Origin: Rhyzopertha dominica
Lineage: Eukaryota; Arthropoda; Insecta; Coleoptera; Bostrichidae
Reading direction: 5' to 3'
NCBI GenBank assembly: GCA_025024175.1
Contig: QCXZ01000053.1
Span: 12,214,001 to 12,278,000, forward strand
DNA length: 64,000 bases
Shown: positions 1 through 10,376 of the stretch, one piece after another
Position numbering within the stretch: the stretch's first letter is position 1
How the letters are laid out: every line of letters starts with the position of its first letter
Notes under the pieces: generated by a model
What the model was told of the DNA's origin: nothing
What the model saw: only the letters and a program-made list of their open reading frames with translations
The model's database searches: none
Translations under genes and position numbers: made by a program

Positions 1-79
1 GTGGTTGCGGGATGAAGTTTGCAAGCGGGTTCGCGACGTGGTACGGTTGCGTAACGTGGTTCAAGTCTAGACCTGGCTT
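1..79. repeat. End of a PIF-Harbinger copy lying outside the window
   Basis: This stretch matches 50273-50351 at about 76 of 79 positions and in the same orientation, and the match stops at GGCTT in both places. At 50 kb the same sequence borders the first exon of a PIF-Harbinger transposase, so here it is read as the outer end of another copy whose body lies left of position 1. The sequence is CpG-rich compared with its surroundings. The exact terminus and the 3-bp target duplication cannot be confirmed from one end. Confidence 0.6.
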
Positions 80-144
80 TCTGGCGTGGTGCTACGTTTC
101 GAGGATTTAGGAGAATTCGGCGGCAAACCGGTTCCAGCAAAGCG

Positions 145-690
145 TGTATTGGTCCTCATGACAACAGGAGTATATGCTGATTGGAAGTTACCAATGTTAT
201 ATTACTTCTCTGAAATAGGGTATCAATGCAGATACATCGGTTTAAAATTGTTAAGAAAAACTTAGATAATTTGAAAAATTGCTGGTTAAAAGCAGTAGCT
301 ACTATTTATTGACCAGTCCACCACTAATCAAAAACTGTTCACAGGTCTTAAAGTAACATTTTTTTATGTGAAGAAGATAAATAATATGTCATTATTATTA
401 TGTTCCTCATCTCTCAAAAAGCGTAGGTACGGAACAATCTTTTGACAGGCGATTTGATCCTTAAAAAGAAAGTTATTTCTAGGAAATACACTACAGAAAC
501 GTACAATTTGAATAAAAAAAGTGAAACAGAATGGGCATTAGTTAAATTAACTGATAAACACAGTCGACCAAATATTTTCAAAAAAAAATGAGTGTACGGT
601 TAGCAGCCCAAGTTTTTAGTAATAATGTACAAGAAGCAATACGAACTGCTGTAGCCGTTACGCTCCATAAGGTTACAATTGTGACGCCTT
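145..690 (+). pseudogene. P-element-type (THAP9-like) transposase remnant
   Basis: Broken reading frames on the plus strand match P-superfamily transposase blocks in the correct order. First comes a block with TTGVYADWKLPMLYYF (about 160-230). Then IDQSTTNQKLFTGLKV (about 310-360), the position where this family has a catalytic aspartate in a CDQ-like motif. Then a stretch with VRNNLLTGDLI (about 425-465), and finally KLTDKHSRPNIFKK followed in another frame by VRLAAQVFSNNVQEA (about 545-640). Several stops and at least two frameshifts separate the blocks, so no functional protein is possible. No THAP domain is present here. Other P-type pieces lie at 18140-19800 and 25874-26488. Family assignment rests on remembered motif order, not on a search. 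Confidence 0.6.
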
Positions 691-1079
691 GAAATAAATG
701 TTACATAGGGTCGAAAATAGGTATAAACAGCCTTTACTCCGCGCTAGTACAATTGTGAACAATGCAGGAGACCGCCCGGCGCAACAGGTTGCGCAAATTT
801 CTGTTCAGATTTCAAGTTGCAGCGTGTTTTCTGCTGGTCTTTGTTTTTCCTGATGGCATCCAAAAGTATGTACGGCATATTTCTTGTTAATAGATATTTT
901 TTGAGGCAAGAAACGCTTTATACTGATTGCTAAAAGTTCAGGCTTCACTGTCCAATGCTTAGAAATTAAAGACTAGTTTAATGACGTTATTAAAAATGAG
1001 GTTAAATTGTTACCGTCGTAATTGTGCACAGCGGGAGCGAACGCGTACGTTTTAGTTGCATATTTTTCTATCCTTTCAG
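691..1079. other. Non-coding leader between the P remnant and piggyBac
   Basis: No recognisable gene. The segment probably contains the 5' part of the piggyBac element. No convincing TTAA-bounded terminus was found. A pyrimidine-rich tract ending in CAG at 1079 looks like a splice acceptor for the piggyBac coding exon. Confidence 0.4.
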
Positions 1080-2839
1080 ATGGAAAAATCTTTAGGCAAG
1101 GAAAAATCGATTTGACGTATTTAGAAAATAATCCCGATGAACTTTGGGATTTTCTGGATGGGTCTGATTTTGAAGTGGACGACGAGGACGACGAAGAAGA
1201 GGCTTTCATCGGTGGTGGAAATCCGGCTCTCTCTGAATTTGAGGCTTCTGATTTGGAAAATGATAACGATGAAATAAATGAAGAGAATGAAGATGCCAGC
1301 TTTTCAAGTGGAGATGAAATCCCTCTTGCCAGATTGATGCCTCTTGCTTGGAAAAAACACACATTTTCTAGTAAAGACGTGCCAGTACCGTGTACTGCGC
1401 CAAGAAATGAAGTATAATCTCCATGGGAGTATTTTCAAGCGTACCTCAATAATGATTTTTTCCAGCTGGGGGCGGAAATGACAGAGAGATATTATTTTCA
1501 ACAGAAATGGAAATCGCTGAATACAACAGCACAAGAGATCAAAAAATTCTTTGGACTTCATGCTGTCATGGGCTGCATCAAATTTCCTAGAATTCAAATG
1601 TACTGGAATGCCAAATTTAAATTCCCTCTTGTTGCCGATGTCATGCCCCGAGACAGATTGTATTTGTTGCGTGTAAACTTTCATGTTGTGGACAACTTGG
1701 CCGCCACTGGTGAGGAAAAGGAAAACAAACTGTGGAAAGTTCAGCCCATGATTGAACTCGTAAGGAACAAATGTCGTTCTATTCCTAAGCATGTACAGTG
1801 CTATTCTGTAGATGAACAGATGATACCTTTCCTTGGAAGATGTCCAGTGCGCCAATTTGTTAGATACAAACCCAGACCAGTTGNCTTNAAAAATTTTGTT
1901 GTTACTAGTCACACAGGACTCATACATGATTTTGAAATCTATCAAGGATCATCCACCCCTTTACCTGACAGGTACCATGGATTAGGACCCTCGGTGGTAC
2001 TGAGGTTGGTAGAAACATTGCCACGAGGGAGTTCGGTGTTTTTCGATAGATATTTTACCACAGTAGCTTTGATGGAGAAACTATTTACTCTCAACATTGA
2101 TGGCACTGGCACGATCATGTCCAATCGACTCAAGGGTTGCAAAGTTAAACCAGACAAAGAAATGAATCGTGGTGATTGCGAGGAATTGCTGAGAACCGAT
2201 CAAAAACTTTGCGTTACAAAATGGATGGACAATAAATCAGTACTACTGCTATCTACAGCTTACGGAGTAAATCCAGAAGGTACAGTACAGCGCTGGGATA
2301 AACATGAAAAAGAACGTGTTGAAGTAAAATGCCCAAACGTAGTTCGCACTTACAATCAGATTGTGGGGGGCGTCGACATTTGTGATCAAATGATAGAATA
2401 TTATCGAACGTTTTTCAAGACAAGAAAATGGACTTTCAAAGTTATACTTCATTTGTTCGATGTAGCAATTGTTAACAGCTGGATGGAATACAAAGAAGAC
2501 GCAGGTAATGTCAAAAAGCCGAAACCTTACTTACAATTTCGTCTGTCGCTTGCTGAATATTTGATGGCGGGAACGAAGAAACGGACCGAAGGAAACTACG
2601 ACACTAGTGAGGAAAAAGGGCCCGAACCAAGTAAGAAAAGGAAGACAACAGCAATTCCCTGTCCAGATAAACGATACGATGGATTTGAACACTGGCCCTA
2701 CAACGATGACTTAAAACATCCTGCTAAGTGTAGGTCTGAACAGTGCGATAGTCGTTCTCGCATAAAATGCATGAAGTGCAATGTTTACCTGTGTCTCAAT
2801 AAGAACAAGAACTGTTTTCTTTTGTTTCACACCAAATAA
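1080..2839 (+). pseudogene. piggyBac transposase, one in-frame stop
   Basis: Cut-and-paste transposase of the piggyBac superfamily, acting in the nucleus at TTAA sites. The reading frame is continuous from about 1022 to 2839 (roughly 605 codons, the usual length) except for a single TAA at 1415-1417, immediately before SPWEYFQ, a conserved block of the family. Visible features are an acidic N-terminal region (about 1160-1320), the catalytic core with SVDEQMIPF (aspartate near 1811), FFDRYFTT (near 2044) and GGVDICDQM (near 2375), and a C-terminal cysteine-rich zinc-binding tail. No in-frame ATG precedes the acidic region. A good acceptor (CTTTCAG) before 1080 suggests an upstream exon, so the true start is unknown. 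Two Ns (1885, 1888) lie in the core. The single stop suggests recent death, a sequencing error or readthrough. It is a different piggyBac from the one at 34-36 kb. Confidence 0.9.
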
Positions 2840-3717
2840 AAGTGTTAGTTTATAGCAACATTTTTTTGTCGGTTCACTCCCGATACACACAATTGTGTAG
2901 GTTCTGTAAATCCTTTGTATAATCCTACAAAATTTTTCCACTATTTTTCCAGTGTTTTACACTATATTGTATAGGCAAATATCAAAAATCGTTTAAAAAT
3001 TTGAAAAAAATTATGTCAGGAGTGTAAGGGGTAGAGTGTGAACAATCTGCATTCTACAGATGCTCTTCACACAGGAGATTTTATTAAAATTAATGATAGC
3101 TTGTTTGATGTTTTAAATTGTATCAGTTTAGTAGTAAACCTTGCAATCGACCATTGTCTTTGGAAAATGCTGAAGTTCTGCTTGCGTTAAAAATGACACG
3201 GAAGTGATTAATATCCTTCAGAAATGCACATAAAATAAGGGACAATAAAAAACTTTCGGTTCGACAGGCATGGTGCAAAGTATTAATGCAATCACAATGC
3301 TGCACAATGATATTAAAACAGATGAATAGACCTGTACACTGTAATCAAATTTAAGGAAACTAATATATACCAGTTTTAGATAATAATATACTCATATCAT
3401 CTGTGTAGTCGTTTTACTTTTAGTGGGATATTTATTATTATATCAAAGTAAAAAGTTTAGGCTTCAAATCGAGCGCCTAAACTTATGGCGCAGAAAACTC
3501 AAGGTGAGATGAATGCACGTCTGTTCTTCATACATACCTACATACACAAGCATATAATGTCATTCGATAGTGACAGACAGACAGACGGGAGTTAGAGGTT
3601 AGAGCTGTTTTCGTTGTTTTTGACTGTGTGTATGCACGAGGTTTTCTGTTATTGTTTCGGTTATTGTGTAATATTTATTTGGTTATAATTTTGTAAAAAA
3701 TATTATATAGTAATACT
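2840..3717. other. No gene seen
   Basis: AT-rich sequence following the piggyBac stop. AATAAA at 2836-2841 overlaps the stop codon and could serve as the polyadenylation signal. No TTAA-bounded piggyBac right terminus could be identified with confidence, and no other gene or repeat was recognised. Confidence 0.4.
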
Positions 3718-5060
3718 ATGGAGGTAGGTTTTGAGAAAGCGTATAGCAATAATTTGCCATGCCTTGATGTAGATATAGTGAGAAACTTTTTTGTTTCAAA
3801 TCCCAATTTTTTCAAGTGCTGAAGCGGGTAATGTAAAAACCTAAAGATACAGTTCCTTACATATTGTTGGAAAAAGTGTCAACACATTTTTGTTTATTTT
3901 TAAGGCCACGAGAGAAATTTATGAGGACAATGCCATAGGTTACGCTCAGCTGAGGCGCAAGGATGATGTATGCTATGTAAAAAGGAAAATTACACCAGAA
4001 CATAAAACCTTCATATAACGTTCAGGCCATAATAAACTAAAAAGAGCAATACGTAGTCATGTGTGATTGTAAGGTCTGTTCTGCGTCTCAAGGCACGAAA
4101 CAAATAATAATACTGACAAAAAATATACTTAACTATTTCATTTGTAGGTGGATGTAAGCATGGTATTGCATTTTTGTTATGACTTCACAGAGGAAGTGAA
4201 GAACCTGCGGTTACTTCTGTAGCATGCTACTGGAAGAAATCAGCAATGTCCAAGCTTGGGGAGCAAAAATGGATCTGCAGTTTTTAGTAGATAAAAAAAG
4301 TACCAGATATTGAAGATGAAAAACATCTGCTGTACGTTAAAGAAATTATTGCAGAGTTGCCACATAGAAATGGTGGTATTTTTGACGTTGAAAGAGAGGT
4401 GCAGTTTTCAAAGGTTGCTTTGTATCAGATACTACTCTTTTATAAATCTGCAACATCTGCAGAAGAGAGGAACGCTGATGACTTTATAAATTATATGATA
4501 TCAATAATTATGGTAACCCAAAACTGCGTAAATTGTAAACAAAAAACTAGAGAACATAGCAAGTATTCTGCATGGAAGGAATTAAAATTTGGGAGAATCA
4601 CAGCATCAAGGTTTTATGAGGCATCAAAATGTAAAACCTAGAAGGTTCGTTGACTGAAAGGGTAATGGGTGCGTAATTACCATTTAAAACAGATGCAGTT
4701 TTACGGGAAAAAGATCTGGAACTTTAGTTAGATACAAAATCAAATACCATAAAGTAGCCAAAAAAAGACGATCACTGCCAGTAAAACTATCATACACGCT
4801 ATTCAGCCACAGTCTGACTGGTTCTCTTCTGAAATAACACGTATTTTGGGGATGTATAGTAATGTATATTTTCTTCAACACATATTATAAAATTTTGCAT
4901 TCCAACATACGTTTATAATTTTTTGCTTTTTATAAATATCCTTGGTAATATACAAAACACTGTTTAATTTCTGGCCACTTTTGAAGAAGCTTATTATTAC
5001 GAACAAAAGGAAGCTCAAGCTAGTGACGGAGAGTGAGCTATATATAATAAAGCCAGATGC
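3718..5060 (+). pseudogene. SWIM zinc finger / YqaJ-like exonuclease gene, decayed
   Basis: A decayed multi-exon gene resembling the insect family that couples a SWIM-type zinc finger to a YqaJ (lambda exonuclease-like) nuclease. Seen in order: an N-terminal block starting at ATG 3718 with YSNNLPCLDVDIVRNFF; a piece with YAQLRRKDDVCYVKRKI (about 3945-3995); the cysteine pair CDCKVCSASQG (about 4063-4095); after an intron ending near 4147, GGCKHGIAFLL, which with the cysteine pair makes the CxC...CxH SWIM signature; SVACYWKKSAMSKLG (about 4215-4260); then WKELKFGRITASRFYEASKC (about 4573-4632), the start of the YqaJ domain; and a frame-shifted LPFKTDAVLREKDLEL. Multiple stops and frameshifts are present. 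A second YqaJ scrap lies at 21690-21960. Whether the family is a mobile-element component or a captured phage-type nuclease is not decided by this sequence. Confidence 0.6.
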
Positions 5061-5189
5061 GGAAACCAAATAGAAAATATAAGAGATGATTCTCTGTCGC
5101 CTCTTCCTACTTGAAAGTAAAAGCTACTTTTAGCCACACATAACTAAACAATGCATGTTTTACACATGCTTACAATTATAAACAATTTA

Positions 5190-6053
5190 TTTTAAATGAA
5201 GCTGATAATGAGCCTGATGGAGAGAGCGGCAGATATTCAGCGGTGTTAGAACATCTACAGATAATATTACTAAAATACTAGAGATCCCCCGTTGTTCCTA
5301 CAACAACACCACTAGTAAATCTCCTGTATCTGATAACGGAAAAGCTATTTCTTTTGAGAAAATGATAAATCAAGCACATCATATTAACAGGAGAACAGAA
5401 AAATGTGCCAAATGCAAAGCTTCCTTTCTCTGGTATGTATACATTGCTATAAAACAATATTATTGTTTCCAGATTTCATTGTTTTGCTGTATGAAATCTC
5501 AGAGCTTAAGGGTAACCAGAAAACTATTTTACAACACATAAATAACATAAACAGCAAATTATTTGGTCTAAATATAGCGGAAGACTTGGGCAAGAATTTG
5601 CTTCCAGATCTGTCATTAAACTCTGTGCAGGAATTAAAAGAGTTGGAAAGTACACTACTATAAATACCTGCTAACAGGTACCAGCTGGTTAGTTATTACT
5701 ACATTTCTATACTGTCTGCATAAGTACATATAACTTTTGTTTACAGTTCACTATCTTCAAGAATGCTGGCAGAAATACAGCTAAGTAATGTATCAACAGA
5801 TGTAGGGAGACATTATTAACTAATTATTTTGGACAGTTTTGCAACTGGACAGGGGCAAAGCAAAATTTCAAAATTGAAGATTTGAAATGCCTTTTAGTGG
5901 TGAGAGAAAATCATAGATAATTTTATTGTACAAGATAATATGCTTTCTTTTCTACTTTACAGCTGCTGTGCGACGAATATGTTTTGAAAAGGCCGTAATG
6001 GTGTGGTTGCAATACGCGAAAGCACGTTATGAAAGGACTGGACATAAAACTTA
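5190..6053 (+). pseudogene. DUF4806-like gene remnant, multi-exon
   Basis: Exon-like blocks in consistent order resemble the DUF4806 domain family, common in insects and of unknown function. An exon after TTTCCAG at 5473 encodes ISELKGNQKTILQHINNINS and LLPDLSLNSVQELKELESTL (to 5663). A later block encodes RETLLTNYFGQFCNWTGAKQ then FKIEDLKCLLVV (about 5800-5900), matching the NWTG signature of the domain. A final exon after TTTACAG at 5962 encodes AAVRRICFEKAVMVWLQYAK and ends in TAA at 6053. The middle exon carries a stop in one stretch, so the gene is probably dead, but splice signals and the terminal exon are well kept. It follows the SWIM/YqaJ gene in the same orientation, and the two may have belonged to one element. 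Confidence 0.5.
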
Positions 6054-7550
6054 ATTATTTTTATATAGAATATATTAACTTTAACAAACCTTAAGAGTTC
6101 CTGACCTTTTCTTATCTGAGGCGGACTACCACGGATGCCTACAAAATTTCCATTACAGCAGAGCGCTTCGATGAATAGCTCGGACAGTAGAATTTACTAT
6201 ACGGAGTGCACCGATAAATAGTAAAATTTTCTAAACAGCGGAAAGCCCCGATGAATCGACACGGCTTTAAAAAGATATCCTGTTAGCGATATTAAGGGCT
6301 CTTGCTCAATTCAAAAGTGCTTTGGTGACATCGTCATGTACTACAATGTTGGCTGTGGCAGGTTCTGAAACTGTTGAACACTTAAATGCATATTTTGCTA
6401 TGAGTTTCTTCATAAGATAGGTTTGGAGAACCTAAACATAAGAACTACTAATTTAAGTAAGCGCCAGGCTAGTATTGGAAGTAGTGTGGAAGCCGAAGGC
6501 ATATCTCTGATTTTATTTGACACTGCAACAACACACTAAAATATTTACACCAGCAGGCCTGCTGCACAGGACAGTGCAGTAATGGGTAAAATGCGCTCGA
6601 ATACTTTGGTTCCTGTGATACTAAACAAGACAGTGCTAAATAGCGATCTGCTATATCGTCTCATCCAGTAATTCCAATAGATAGTCATGAAGAGCAGCTA
6701 AATACCCCGATAACAGTGCATTGTTTAATGAGTTCGATGAAGATGAGGAAGTACATAGTTTAGTAGGTAGCCAAGGAGCAGCCACAGGTGGTTTTAATGA
6801 TGTTTTACTTCAACGATTGGATTTCAACAAGGACTCAAAGAAGTAGAGCAGAATACCAGTAACAATGATTCCTCCTGTTCAAGAGGTAATCTCCAGATGA
6901 GGTGTACCGCTATAGAAAAGAAAGAGGCGAGAAAATTGTTTTTAGCCTATTTAAACAAACATTAACTACCATCATCTTCAAGCTACCTCAAGCGGATTCT
7001 GGAAAAAAATAAGGTATTGGGGACAGAACAGTTGCACAACTCGGAGTATGGGTTAATAATCAGATTAGAAAAAAAGGTTAAGTATTTATCTATTCAAGTA
7101 GTTGGAATGTAGTTCAGTTACATTTCATGTATTTAAATACTCATGTAAATTCTTCTTAGTGATTCGCTTTCAGTAAGCTACATTTTTCTTTTTATTTAAC
7201 TACAATATTTTTTGCCACAATTCTTCCTTGATGCCTGCTGCTGCGAACCCAGTAAGACCCCCTCAACAACTAATTATTAAAACAACGCTACCCCAGTAGC
7301 ATTTTATATTAGTGTTACACAGGCCCAACCCTACATTGGTTGGGTATACATTGTATTGAATTATTATAATACCCCAATATTAAACCAATATTAATACTTA
7401 GGTGAGAAAAAATAGCAAGATAGGTGGACAAAAAAGTGTTGAATTCGGCATTCGGACTTGTGTTCTGCTTGTTGTGCATAAAACTAAGTGTACAGAAAGT
7501 GAGCTAATTTAGTGTTATAACAGGGTCTCGCAAAAACGATGGTCCAAATT
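6054..7550. other. No recognisable gene
   Basis: Short open stretches occur, for example one reading IRTTNLSKRQASIGSSVEAE around 6430-6495 and another with LFNEFDEDEEVHSLVGSQGA around 6720-6780. No family could be assigned and no open frame is long. The sequence may be the decayed body of whatever element carried the neighbouring genes. Confidence 0.3.
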
Positions 7551-7724
7551 GAAGCAATTCAATGGAAGTAGCCATGCACATATCGTCGCTTATCTCACGA
7601 AGTGTCGTATCTCAGAAAAATTAATTTTTGATTGCCTTTACTATGCATCACTCTACGTTCTCACCACCTGTCGTAACTCACGTGTATATAGGTGCCGGAA
7701 TTGGGAACATTTAGACGTATTCAT

Positions 7725-8154
7725 TCCGTCTCAACTTCATGCCATCAAGAGGCTTGCGGGAAGGAAACATCCGTATATAATGGATGCTGTTTCTTACAGT
7801 TTCTGGATTTCAAGGAACTAGCACAGTCTTTACGTTTAACATCCATAAAAACCACAGCTACAAGAGACACTTTAAAATGGACTGCAGTAATGGAACTAAA
7901 GGTCTTGAATAGCCAACCGTCTTAAGATTTTTTTGAAGACTAGTCATACACAGAAAGAGTACAGTTCTTTATCTTTGAAGAGAATTAGTACCACCAATTT
8001 TTCACAGATGAAACTTTTACCTTTGAATTCTCAGCTGAACAAACTATCGAAAGAGAAGTACGATGATCTTATAGCGCTGTGTTCAGGAGAAACACCGGTT
8101 GTTCGATTGGAAGAACATAAGAACTTTTATAGATCTCTTACACATGAAACTTAA
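7725..8154 (+). pseudogene. Unassigned protein remnant in two frames
   Basis: Two adjacent open stretches look like parts of one protein. The first contains SVYNGCCFLQFLDFKELAQS, and the second, in another frame, contains LSKEKYDDLIALCSGETPVV and ends in a stop at 8154. The pattern resembles the C-terminal part of proteins found in insect repeats, but I cannot name the family. The match of CACGAAGTGTCGTATCT at 7596-7612 with a near copy at 8331-8346 brackets it and may be repeat-related. Confidence 0.3.
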
Positions 8155-8900
8155 AACAATCAGAAAGCTGATTAATAATAGTTTTGAGAATACATTTTCT
8201 GTTTCAAAATAAAATCACAACACGGTTGTTAATCGTTTATCATTGCGAAAGCTATTATTTTCTGTCTCACTAAACGACGTTACTCATTTTCAATACGGTT
8301 GTAGATCATTTATAATTTTTTTTCTATCTAACGAAGTGTCGTATCTTATTTTCGATTGTTTTAAATGTGGTAGAACACTACCCAAACGGAACGCTTCGTG
8401 CTGCACGTGTGTGCTTTACCTTGTGTGTACGTGTACCAGGTGTATTCTGTGATCCGTTGGTTACCTGGCAACTGTGTGTGCGCGCGCGTGCGCGCGCGAA
8501 TGTCGATTTTGGGCTAGATTTGCTGCATATTTAAAGAATATTACCAGTGGGAATAGTAAGCAGGAATGCTTGATTTTTTATAAATTTAAAGTTACGTCCT
8601 CAATAACGTAATTCCATTACCATCATAAGATACCCGCAGGCTCAATGCAAACAGCAGGACAGANATGATTTAAGGTGGCAATAATGTACACTGTTGCCAG
8701 TATCTTTCATTAATTAATTTTGAGGTTGATAATTGACTATGACAATCGTCACTTCGTTTTTCACTGTCAGTGTGTGTATTCGAGTTTCTTGTGGTTTTCT
8801 TTTGCGTCGGCGTTGATTTTTTCATAAATCAGTTTTTTTAAAAACTAATATTGTCTGTTAAAACAATACAAACCGGTTTTCTGTGAGACACTTTTGGTGT
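8155..8900. other. Non-coding, with purine-pyrimidine alternation
   Basis: No gene seen. At 8473-8498 there is an unbroken 26-bp alternating purine-pyrimidine tract of TG and CG dinucleotides. One N occurs near 8664. Confidence 0.5.
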
Positions 8901-8903
8901 AAA

Positions 8904-10140
8904 ATGCCAAAACCGTTATACCGCAGAGCCAGAGAAATGGTTCTTTCTTTAATTACTTTCTTCGAGAAGGAACTAGATAATGGAGGACCACTACTGCCAG
9001 TTCAGTCTGTTAGAGAGGTAATGACTGCTTTTTTCTCTTGTACANATACGCGGTCTTGTATNAAATNTGTAGCGTGTGGCAAATGGCTTGAACATAAGTT
9101 TGTCTACTGTNAACAATTTGTCTACTGCTTCCAAGAGTGGAAGTTTGATATGCAGCCAAAGAAGAAACGACAGCGAACNTATAATGCTAATCACATATCA
9201 CCATCGCAGCAGGTGGCTATTCGTGAAGTCATNTATGATATGTACAAAAAAAAACAAGTTATTATGGTTAGTATGTAGAACACTGTTAATGTGTATTCTT
9301 TTTAGAACTAAACGTAACATTATCCACGCTTTCTGCCAAACTGGACGAGAAACAGTTATTTACTGGAAGCATATATGAGGACGCTAATAATTTCCATGGG
9401 TTTTAAGTACGCCAAAGATAACCCCCGTCGAGGTTTAATGGAACTTGGTGGCATTGCTTCGAAGCGTGTACATTTTTTGCATACATACGAACAATTGCAG
9501 AGTGAAAATCTATTTCAGTTTGTATACTTGGATTAAACGTGGATCTTTCAAAATGGAACAGTTTCTCGATCTTGGCAAGATCCAGATATTCGATCAGTCA
9601 AGTCAACGAAGGTAAATGGAAGAAGGTGAAGTATGTTGACATATATTAGCTGTTCATTTTTTAACATTTCACCTTATAGGTACATAATATTGCATGCTGG
9701 TAATGAGAACGGTTTCATCGATGGTGCTGAATTAATATTTTCATCGACCACACAAAATCCAGACTATCACGGTGAAATAAATAGTGAAAATTTTCTGCGA
9801 TGGTTCGAAGAGCAGTTGCCCAAAAGTTTAAAGCAGACATCTGTTATTGTCATGGATAATGCGCCATACCACAGTGTAGTTGAGAACAAGCCACCCAATA
9901 CTTCAAACAAGAAGCAGGAAATCCAGGCATGGTTAACTACTAACAAAATTCCTTTTGAGACTGATCTCTTAAAGAGTATGTGAAACAAAAAAATCATTGT
10001 ATTCTTGTGTCATTAATGTACTTACATCTTTTTCAGAAATAAACCAAAGAAAATCTTTGTCACTAATACCTTGGCTCAAAAGTATGGACACGTGTATTAC
10101 GTCTACCTCCATACTACTGCATTAAATATCTAATATTTGC
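8904..10140 (+). pseudogene. IS630/Tc1-mariner-type transposase (DDE_3), decayed
   Basis: Insect IS630-like DDE transposase with introns. Exon 1 starts at ATG 8904 (MPKPLYRRAREMVLSLITFF) and ends near a donor at about 9018. The next coding part has KKKRQR and SQQVAIREV (about 9157-9228). The core follows with ISMGFKYAKDNPRR (about 9385-9425). The first catalytic motif reads YLD-stop-TW near 9528, where the family has DETW, so the glutamate codon has become TAA. The second block, VIVMDNAPYHSVVENKPPNT (about 9845-9905), holds the second aspartate. A short intron follows (9979 to about 10036), then NTLAQKYG and a frame-shifted LPPYYC. The sequence ends there, before the final catalytic residue. 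Several Ns and stops are present. A related exon is fused to a P transposase at 19.8-20.2 kb. Confidence 0.7.
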
Positions 10141-10217
10141 TATACAAACATCGATAGTTTAAAAGACTAATTATTAAAGTGCTACAATTAGATGTAAATA
10201 TAGTAATATATTTTTTA

Positions 10218-10359
10218 TGTTTGTTACCCGTTTAATAATAACTCCTTTGTAAGAAACATTTTACTGCTCTCAATCTGGTAAGATACAACTTAAGAATATT
10301 AACTATTGTCAGTGTGACAGTTTTCCATATTCCATTCCCCTGTTGCCAAATACAATACA
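10218..10359 (-). repeat. 3' LTR of Gypsy I
   Basis: Direct repeat of 13580-13721 with only a handful of substitutions. This suggests insertion not very long ago, although the coding region is broken. Confidence 0.85.
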
Positions 10360-10376
10360 TAAGAGTTCCTCCCTTC

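Noticed and set aside
973..1362. Serine-rich 129-codon open frame on the minus strand
   Set aside because: It is antisense to the acidic N-terminal region of piggyBac, where GAA/GAC codons read as serine and phenylalanine on the other strand. No independent evidence.
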